Source of the DNA: DASQMT01 sp963835735
GTDB lineage: Bacteria > Actinomycetota > Thermoleophilia > Solirubrobacterales > Solirubrobacteraceae
Direction: 5' to 3'
Length of the DNA: 64,000 bases
Assembly: GCA_963835735.1 (NCBI GenBank)
Contig: CAWIGP010000003.1
Coordinates: forward strand, 310,001 to 374,000
Part shown: piece after piece, positions 27,983 to 34,303 of the stretch
Numbering within the stretch: the stretch's first letter is position 1
Layout: each line of letters begins with the position of its first letter
Notes under the pieces: model-generated
Told to the model about the DNA's origin: nothing
Databases searched by the model: none
Seen by the model: the letters and a program-made list of their open reading frames with translations, nothing else
Made by a program: the position numbers and the translations under genes

Positions 27983-29221
27983 CTAGGCGCTCGCCGCGCT
28001 CGCGGCTAGCCCGCGCAGCGCTCAAGACGGCGGCGAAGCGCCGCACGGCCGCGGCGCCGTCGAATTCCGCCGCGCGTGCGCGCGCCGCGGCGGGAGCCGC
28101 CGGGTCAGCGAGCGCGGCCGGACCGCTGGCGGCGGCGTCGCCGCCGGGCTCGTACAGGCGACCGGATGCCGCCGTGACGATCTCCAGCGGTCCGGCGGCC
28201 GCCGGCGCCACGACGGGCCGTTTCGGCGAGCAGCTCGCGGACGGCGCTTGCGCCGGCGGCGGCGTCGCCGGCGGCGTAGAGCCGGCCGCAGGCGGGCGTC
28301 ACGATCTCGAGCGGCCCAGCGGCCGCCGGCGCGGCAACCGGTCGGCCGGCGGCGAGCGCTTCGACCAGCGCGAGACCGAACGGCTCGCGGTCGGCGCAGT
28401 GGAGCAGGAGGTGCGCGTCCGCGAGCGCGGTGCGCGGGTCGTCGACTTGGCCGAGGAAGCGGACACGCCCGGCCAGGTCGGGGCGCGCGGCGCGCTCATG
28501 CAGCGCCTGCGGGTAGCCGGACGGTCGCCTGGCAGCGGCGCCCCCGCGATGTCCAGCCGCAGCTCGGGGACGTGAGCGGCGATCTCGAGCGCGAGGCCGG
28601 TGCGCTTCCAGGGAACGAGCGCGCCGAGGCAGAGCGCGCGCGGCGGCCCGGAGGGCGGATCGGGGAGCGCCCACGCGGCGAGATCTACGCCGGGGTGGAT
28701 GACGGTCGTGCGGGCGAGCCGACGAGCGTGCGGGTCGGCCGCGCGGGCGACGGCGCCCGAGGTCGCGACGATCGCGTCGGCGCGGGCCGCCGCCGCGCGG
28801 AGCGGCGCGGCGAGCGGGCGTGAGGGGCAGGTCGTGCAGCAGCGCGAGCAGACGCGTGGCCTGCGAGCCGCGCCGCCGCGGCGGCGAGCAGCGGGCGCTG
28901 TCCGGACGCGACGACGACGGCGGGGCGGTGGGTCTTGGCGAGCCGCGCGATGTCGCGTGCGAGCGCGGCGAGGTCGAGCGCGGCGCGGCCGGGCCGGCCG
29001 CGCCGCTGCAGCGGCCGCTCGTCGAGCGCGACCACAGTGAGGTCGGGCGTCGCCAGCGGCGTCGGCGAGCGGCTCCGGGCGGGCAGGCGAGCAGCACCGG
29101 TCGCTCGATCGCGGCCGGCCCAGTCGACCAGCACCCGCTCCGCGCCGCCGAGCACGCCCGCGGCGCTCACGACGAGCACGGACGGGCGCGCTCGCTGCTG
29201 CCTGCGCTCACGCGAGCTGCA
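27983..29221 (-). CDS. Glycosyltransferase family 4 (frameshifted, internal duplication)
   Basis: A GT4 enzyme of about 390 residues. It starts VSAGSSERARPSVLVVSAAG, then VLGGAERVLVDWA, LDLAALARDIARLAKTHRPA and LALLHDLPLTP. The C-terminal half has LAGRVRFLGQVDDPRTALAD, LLLHCADREPFGLALVEALA, GRPVAAPAAAGPLEIVTPAC and GRLYAAGDAAA. Family knowledge: transfers a sugar from an NDP-sugar. The segment around APAAAGPLEIVT is present twice, 124 bases apart, so the donor-site strand-helix is repeated. GTG start at 29221 overlaps the GT2 stop (GTGA). The end is uncertain between 27983 and 28008. At least six shifts. Confidence 0.7.
28149..28346. repeat. Tandem duplication inside the GT4 gene (124-bp spacing)
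   Basis: About 70 bases at 28149-28219 recur at 28273-28346 with roughly 80 percent identity by eye. Both translate (minus strand) to a stretch RPV-x-APAAAGPLEIVT followed by GRLY. The 124-base spacing is not a multiple of three, but the tract has many indels, so the original spacing may have been 123 or 126. Confidence 0.7.
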
Positions 29222-30103
29222 CCCCGCCGCGCGCTCGCGCCAGAGGCCTGGAGCTGACGCCACGGCCGCTGCGCGTCGCCACCGAGCAGCGCGTGCCCGC
29301 GGCCCGCGACGCGAACGTGAGCGCCTGGGCGGCATCGTCGAGCGCCAGTGCGCGGTCGCCGCGGATCGCCCCGACCACCGCCCGGCGGCGGCGCGGCCAG
29401 GACGTCGAACGGCTCGCCTGCTCGCATCACCGCATGCCCGCCCGTGTGGCGGACCCGCAGCTGTGGGTGCAGCACCGTCGGAACCCCCGCTGCCCGAGCA
29501 CGCAGGCACAGCTCCATGTCCTCGGCGAACAGGTGCGTCGCCGGGTCGAAGGGGCCGAGCTGGCGCAGCGTCGCCGTGTCGCCCGCGAGGCACGCTGCGA
29601 CCGCCCACCCCACGGTTCGCGACTGCTCCGCCCGGTACGGCTCCAGCCGGTCGCGGAGCGGCGCGCGGCAGCAGCGGCGCGTAGAGCGCGGCGCCGGCCA
29701 GCGCGCCGACGGTCCCGGGCAGCGGGTGCGCCGAGCGCTGCACGCTGCCGTCGCCGTTGAGGAGCCGCGGCACGTGCAGCGCGCGCGGGTACGCCCGGAC
29801 GAGCGCGGCGAGCGCGCCGAGCGAGCCGTCGAGCAGCTCGCAATCGGGGTTGAGCAGCACGCCGACGTCGTGGCGCGCCCGCTCGAGCCCGGCGTTGCTC
29901 GCCGCGCCGAAGCCCGGGTTGTCGCGCCGTTCGAGCACCTCTGCGCCCCAGTGCGGCGGCACGCTCGGCGCCGCCGTCCGCGCTGCCGGTGTCGACGACC
30001 ACGAGCTGCGGGCGCTCGTCGAGGCTGCTGCGTCGATCGATCGCAGCAGCACGTCCAGCTCGGCGGCGGAGTCGTGCAGCACGACGACGACCGTGAAGGG
30101 CAC
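29218..30103 (-). CDS. GT2 glycosyltransferase, rhamnosyltransferase-like (frameshifted)
   Basis: About 290 residues. It starts VPFTVVVVLHDSAAELDVLL, then ERRDNPGFGAASNAGLERAR, VGVLLNPDCELLDGSLGALA, HPLPGTVGALAGAALYAPLL and TVGWAVAACLAGDTATLRQL. FDPATHLFAEDMELCLRARA is next, with AEDMELC the conserved acceptor-side acidic motif of rhamnosyl/N-acetylglucosaminyl GT2 enzymes. Family knowledge: inverting transfer from an NDP-sugar. GTG start at 30103 lies only 14 bases from the divergent GTG at 30118. The end GVQLA and TGA (29218-29220) overlap the GTG of the following GT4. Three or more shifts. Confidence 0.75.
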
Positions 30104-30117
30104 GGCGCGGCACCGTA

Positions 30118-31103
30118 GTGGATAGCGTCGCGGCGGTGGACGTCGCGGTCGTCATCCCCAACTTCAACGGCGTCCCGTGGCTGCCGGGAGTACTCGCCTC
30201 GCTCGCGGAGCAGACCCTCGCGCCGGACGACGTCCTCGTGGTCGACGACGGCTCGACGGACGGCTCGATTGCGTTGCTCGCGGAGCGCTTCCCGCACGTG
30301 CGCGTGCTCGCGCTGCGGTCGAACGGCGGCTTCGCGCGCGCGGCGAACGCAGGTCTCCGCGCGGTCTCCGCGGAGGCGGCCGCGCTCGTCAACACAGACG
30401 TGGTGCTCGCGCCCGACTGGCTCGCGCATGCCGCCGCCGCGTTGCGCGCGGCACCACAGGCTGCGGCGGTGGCGACGAAGCTGGTCGACCCGAGCTGACC
30501 CGACGCTGATCTATGACGCGGGCGACGTGCTCCGGCGCGACGGCGCGTGCGAGCAGCGCGGGCGCTTCGAGCGCGACGGCGGGCGCTACGCGGCGCCCGG
30601 CGAGGTCTTCTCCGCGTGCGCCGGGGCGGCGCTCTACCGGCGCTCGGCGGTGCTGGACGCCGGCGGATTCGAGGAGCGCTTCGGCACGTACCTGGAGGAC
30701 GTCGATCTCGGCCTGCGCCTGCGCCTTGCGGGCTGGCGCTGTCGCTGGGAGCCCCGCGCGGTTGCCCGCCACGCGGGCGGCGGCGTCGAGCGCGGCACTG
30801 CGCCACGGGCCGGACGCCTGGGTGGAGCGCAACACGCTCCTCCTCGTCGCGCGCGCGTTCCCGGCGCGCTGGCTCCACCTGGTCGCGTACCGCCAGCTCG
30901 CGTGGGCCTGGCACGCGGCGCGCAGCGGCGGCCTGCGCGCGCACCTCGCCGGCATCGGGATGGCGTTGCCGCTGCTGCCGTCGTTCCTGCGCGAGCGCCG
31001 CGTGCTGCGCGGCGGCGCGGCCGTGCCCGTGGAGGAGGCTGTGCCGCCGCGCCCGATCCGCGGGCCGCGCGCCGGCGGCCATCCGTCGCGGTATGCACGG
31101 TGA
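30118..31103 (+). CDS. GT2 glycosyltransferase (two frameshifts)
   Basis: About 325 residues. VDVAVVIPNFNGVPWLPGVL opens the GT-A fold; VLVVDDGSTDGSIALLAERF; RVLALRSNGGFARAANAGLR; ALVNTDVVLAPDWL. After a shift near 30495, YDAGDVLRRDGACEQRGRFE and FSACAGAALYRRSAVLDAGG follow, then ERFGTYLEDVDLGLRLRLAG with the acidic EDVDLGLR motif. After a shift near 30795, a helical C-terminal part ends at 31103. Family knowledge: rhamnosyltransferase-like GT2 enzymes. Start GTG at 30118, or a GTG codon six codons later. It is divergent from the GT2 gene at 30103 with almost no gap. Confidence 0.78.
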
Positions 31104-31153
31104 CGCGCCGCGCTCCGAGGCGAACCGCGGGCAGTGAGGAACGGCTGGATTGC

Positions 31154-31225
31154 GGGTGCGTCTCCGCGGAGACGCACCCATGTTCACGTGGGGCGCTTTT
31201 GGGTCGATATGACCCCAAAGCGCCC
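31154..31225. terminator. Two strong hairpins after the glycan cluster
   Basis: A perfect palindrome with 12-base arms (31154-31165 and 31168-31179) is followed by 15-base arms (31191-31205 and 31211-31225) with one mismatch and a five-base loop. The second carries short T and A runs inside its arms. They lie in the 240-base gap 31104-31343 that separates the polysaccharide cluster from the tsa operon. The rest of the gap holds no gene that I can see. Confidence 0.75.
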
Positions 31226-31343
31226 GGCGTCCGTCGGTGCGGCCGAACCCGCTCACTCAATGCTCGCCGTTCGCCAGTCCATGCACGGGGGACCGAGGTC
31301 GACCCCCTTCGACCGTCAAGGCCGCTCGCTAAGGTGCGCCGTC

Positions 31344-31719
31344 ATGTCGCCGCGCCGTCGCCTGACCGTCGCCGTCGCCGCGCTCGCTCTCGCCGCCGCC
31401 GGCCCGGCGGCTCCCGTCGCGCTCGGCCAGAGCGCCGGCGACGAGCAGTACGAGGATCCGTTCGCGGGCGAGGAGCAGAGCCAGCCCGAGCCGACGGCGA
31501 CGCCGGCCCCCGCGCCCGGCCCCGGCCGAGCCCGCGCCGGAGGCTCCGGCGCCCACGGCGGAGTCCGCGCCGCCGAGCGCCACCGCCGAGCCGGCGTCGC
31601 AGCAGCAGCAGTCAGAGCTCCCGCGCACCGGATTCGACGCCGGTCTGATCCTCGCGGCCGGCGCCTTGCTGCTGGGCGGCGGCATCGCGCTGCGCCTCCG
31701 CCTGCGTGACCGCTCCTAG
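31344..31719 (+). CDS. Small LPXTG cell-wall-anchored protein (one frameshift)
   Basis: About 125 residues. It starts MSPRRRLTVAVAALALAAAG with a signal peptide, then an acidic stretch (DEQYEDPFAGEEQSQPEP), a Pro/Ala-rich spacer, a Gln run, then ELPRTGFDAG. LPRTG is a sortase LPXTG signal, followed by a membrane helix (LILAAGALLLGGGIAL) and the positive tail RLRLRDRS. Family knowledge: sortase cuts between Thr and Gly and links the protein to the wall. A one-base shift near 31530 separates the two halves. The protein is mostly low complexity, so it may be a spacer or stalk. The end overlaps the tsaE start by 14 bases. No sortase gene is in the window. Confidence 0.7.
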
Positions 31720-32137
31720 CGAGACCGACGGCCCCGAGGCGACCGAGCGGGCCGGCGCCGAGCTCGCGGCGCAGCTGCGCGCCGGCGACGTCGTGCTCGT
31801 CTCCGGCGAGCTCGGCAGCGGCAAGACCACGTTCGTGCGTGGCGCCCTGCGCGCGCTGGGCGTGACCGAGGTGATCACGAGTCCCACGTTCGTCGTCGGG
31901 ATCCTCTACGACGGTGCAGCCGGGCCGCTCGCGCATCTAGACCTCTACCGGCTGGCCGGGCTGCAGGACGAGGACCCGGGGCTGCTCGACCCCTACTTCG
32001 GACCCGACACGATCACGTTCGTCGAGTGGCCGGAACGCGCGGAGTCCGAGGCGCTGCTCGGCGACCGCGGCATCGCGCGCCACGTCACGCTCGCGCACGC
32101 GGGCGGCGACCGCCGGCGGATCGAGGTGCGCGGGTGA
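31706..32137 (+). CDS. tsaE: tRNA t6A biosynthesis ATPase TsaE
   Basis: A 143-residue P-loop protein. VLVSGELGSGKTTFVRGALR is Walker A; EVITSPTFVVGILYDG is the switch region; AHLDLYRLAGLQDEDPGLLD and TFVEWPERA are further family motifs, with WPER near the end. Family knowledge: TsaE works with TsaB and TsaD to form N6-threonylcarbamoyladenosine at A37 of ANN-decoding tRNAs and drives turnover of the complex with ATP. GTG start at 31706, inside the end of the LPXTG gene. The TGA stop overlaps the GTG of tsaB. First gene of an overlapping block tsaE-tsaB-rimI-tsaD. Confidence 0.93.
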   Translation: MTAPSETDGPEATERAGAELAAQLRAGDVVLVSGELGSGKTTFVRGALRALGVTEVITSPTFVVGILYDGAAGPLAHLDLYRLAGLQDEDPGLLDPYFGPDTITFVEWPERAESEALLGDRGIARHVTLAHAGGDRRRIEVRG

Positions 32138-32808
32138 TCCTGCTCGCGTTCGACACGGCGACGCCGGCTACGGTCGTCGGAGTTCTGCTCGGCGACGGGC
32201 GCGTGGTCGAGGCGCGCGACGACCCGCCGGAGGGCTCGCGCGGCCAGCACGCGAGCCGGCTGCTCCCGCTGGTCGAGCGCGCGCTGGAGGAGGGCGGCGT
32301 CGGCTGGGACGAGCTCGAGCGGATCGCCGTCGGCGTCGGGCCGGGCGGGTTCACGGGATTGCGGATCGGAATCGCCACGGCGCGCGCTCTCGCGCAGGCG
32401 CGCGGACTCCCGCTCGTACCGGTGTCCTCGCTCGTGGCGCTCGCAACCGGCGCGGCTGAGACGGGCGGGGCGCGCGTCGTGGCCGCCGTCATCGACGCCC
32501 GCCGCGGCGAGGTCTTCGCCGGCGCCTGGCAGGCCGGCGAGCAGCGACTGGCCCCGGCAGCGCTCGCTCCCGCCGAACTCGCGGCTCGGTTGCGCGCGCT
32601 GGAGGAGCCCGTGCAGGCAGTCGGGGACGGGGCGGTACGCTTCAGGACAGAGCTCGAAGCCGCCGGCGTGGAGGTGCCGCGCGACGGATCCACCGTCCAC
32701 CGGATAGCCGCAGCGCCGCTCTGCCGGCTCGGTGCGGCGGGTGAGCCGGCGCAGCGCGACCGGCTCCTACCGGACTACCGGCGCGAGCCCGACGCCAAGC
32801 CGCAGTGA
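32134..32808 (+). CDS. tsaB: tRNA t6A biosynthesis protein TsaB
   Basis: A 224-residue ASKHA-fold protein: VILLAFDTATPATVVGVLL at the start, HASRLLPLVERALEEGG, GVGPGGFTGLRIGIATARAL (the family hallmark), PVSSLVALATGA and AAVIDARRGEVFAGAW. Family knowledge: non-catalytic partner that dimerises with TsaD in t6A synthesis. GTG at 32134 overlaps the tsaE stop (GTGA); the end overlaps rimI the same way. Length and gene order are standard for high-GC Gram-positives. Confidence 0.93.
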   Translation: MILLAFDTATPATVVGVLLGDGRVVEARDDPPEGSRGQHASRLLPLVERALEEGGVGWDELERIAVGVGPGGFTGLRIGIATARALAQARGLPLVPVSSLVALATGAAETGGARVVAAVIDARRGEVFAGAWQAGEQRLAPAALAPAELAARLRALEEPVQAVGDGAVRFRTELEAAGVEVPRDGSTVHRIAAAPLCRLGAAGEPAQRDRLLPDYRREPDAKPQ

Positions 32809-33311
32809 TGACCGCACCACCCACCGCCGCAATCGAGGTCCGCCGCCTCACCTACGCCGACCTTCCCCAGGTCGTCGCGGTCGAGCGCCGCGCCTATCGC
32901 ACGCCGTGGTCGCTGGCGATGTTCGTGCTCGAGCTGTCGAAGGCCTCGGGGATCTGCCTCGCGGCGTTCGTCGAGGGGGAGCTGGCCGGCTATCTCGTCT
33001 GCTCGCGCTACGACACGGTGTGGCACATCATGAACGTGGCCGTCGACCCCGACCGGCGCCGCCACGGGATCGCCTCGACGCTGCTGGCGCGCCTGTTCGA
33101 GCGCGTCGACGACCCCGACGCGCAGTACACGCTGGAGGTGCGGCGCTCCAACGAGGGGGCGATCGCGCTGTACGAGCGGCTGCGCTTCCGCAGCGCCGGG
33201 CTGCGGCGCCGGTACTACGCCGACAACGGCGAGGACGCGGTCGTGATGTGGCGGACGCCCGCCACGCTGCGCGGCTCGCTCGACGACGTGCCGAACGCGC
33301 AGCCGCATTGA
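32805..33311 (+). CDS. rimI: Ribosomal-protein alanine N-acetyltransferase RimI
   Basis: A 168-residue GNAT protein. RRLTYADLPQVVAVERRAYR, the motif TPWSLAMFVLEL, IMNVAVDPDRRRHGIASTLL (acetyl-CoA binding R-R-x-G-I-A) and LEVRRSNEGAIALYERLRFR are all standard RimI blocks. Family knowledge: acetylates the N-terminus of ribosomal protein S18 and other proteins. GTG at 32805 overlaps tsaB (GTGA), with an ATG at 32808 as alternative; the stop overlaps the TTG of tsaD. The tsaB-rimI-tsaD arrangement is widely conserved. Confidence 0.92.
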   Translation: MMTAPPTAAIEVRRLTYADLPQVVAVERRAYRTPWSLAMFVLELSKASGICLAAFVEGELAGYLVCSRYDTVWHIMNVAVDPDRRRHGIASTLLARLFERVDDPDAQYTLEVRRSNEGAIALYERLRFRSAGLRRRYYADNGEDAVVMWRTPATLRGSLDDVPNAQPH

Positions 33312-34297
33312 TCCTCGCGATCGAGACCTCCTGCGACGACACGTGCGCCGCGGTCGTCACCGGCGCGGGCGACGTCCTCGCCAACGTCGTCTCCTCCCAG
33401 GGCGTGCACGACCGCTACGGCGGTGTCGTGCCCGAGATCGCCTCGCGCCACCACCTCGAGCTCGTCAACACGGTGATCGACGACGCGCTGCGCCAGGCGG
33501 GCAGAGGGCTCGACGATGTCTCGCTCGTGGCGGTCACCCAGGGTCCCGGACTCGTCGGAGCGCTGCTCGTGGGCGTCGCGACCGCTAAGGGGATCGCGGC
33601 GGCGCGCGGCCTCCCGCTGGCGCCGGTCGACCACCTCCAGGGCCACGTCGCGGCGAACTTCCTCGCGCCCGACCCGATCGAGCCGCCGTTCTTGTGCCTG
33701 ATCGCGTCCGGCGGCCACACGCTGCTCGTGCGGGTAACGGACCACCGCGGCTACGAGGTGCTGGGCCAGACGCTCGACGACGCCGCCGGAGAGGCGTTCG
33801 ACAAGGGCGCGCGACTGCTCGGCCTCGGCTACCCGGGCGGGCCGGCGCTGTCGAACCTGGCGCTGGACGGCGACCCGGCCGCGTTCGACTTCCCGACCGC
33901 CGCGCGAGTCGCGGGGCTGGACTTCTCGTTCGCGGGCCTCAAGACCGCGCTGCTGTACAAGGTGCGCGACCTGGGGGAGGAGGAGACCGCGCGCCGTGCG
34001 GCCGACCTGGCCGCGTCGTACGAGCACGCGATCGTCGAGGGGCTGGTGCTGCGCATCGAGCGCGCGCTGCGTGACGAGCCGGGCGCGAGGCTCGCGATCG
34101 GCGGCGGCGTCGCGGCCAATCGCCGACTGCGGGCGCGGGTGGAGACGCTCGGCGTCGAGGTCAAGGTGCCGCCGCCGGAGCTGTGCACCGACAACGCGGC
34201 GATGATCGGCTCGGCCGCACGCTGGGTCGACCCGCTCGCCCCCCCGGACTACCTCGCCCTGGACGCGTACGCGACGAGCCGGCGCCGCGCCGCCTGA
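33308..34297 (+). CDS. tsaD: tRNA N6-adenosine threonylcarbamoyltransferase TsaD
   Basis: A 329-residue enzyme. ILAIETSCDDTCAAVV starts it; GGVVPEIASRHHLELVN carries metal-ligand His residues; VAVTQGPGLVGALLVGVATA; DHLQGHVAANFL; LIASGGHTLLV; DDAAGEAFDKGARLLGLGYP; FSFAGLKTALLY; GGGVAANRRLRAR; CTDNAAMIGSAAR near the end holds the late metal Asp. Family knowledge: transfers threonylcarbamoyl from the adenylate to tRNA A37. Start TTG at 33308 in a TTGA overlap with rimI; the longer open frame to 32732 has no support. Last of the tsa block, followed after six bases by the membrane-anchored subtilase-like gene. Confidence 0.94.
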   Translation: MILAIETSCDDTCAAVVTGAGDVLANVVSSQGVHDRYGGVVPEIASRHHLELVNTVIDDALRQAGRGLDDVSLVAVTQGPGLVGALLVGVATAKGIAAARGLPLAPVDHLQGHVAANFLAPDPIEPPFLCLIASGGHTLLVRVTDHRGYEVLGQTLDDAAGEAFDKGARLLGLGYPGGPALSNLALDGDPAAFDFPTAARVAGLDFSFAGLKTALLYKVRDLGEEETARRAADLAASYEHAIVEGLVLRIERALRDEPGARLAIGGGVAANRRLRARVETLGVEVKVPPPELCTDNAAMIGSAARWVDPLAPPDYLALDAYATSRRRAA

Positions 34298-34303
34298 CGA
34301 GCC

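Noticed and set aside
30485..30530. Programmed frameshift in the GT2 gene at 30.5 kb
   Set aside because: No slippery heptamer or downstream structure, and a similar one-base shift recurs in the same gene and all neighbouring genes, so error is more likely.
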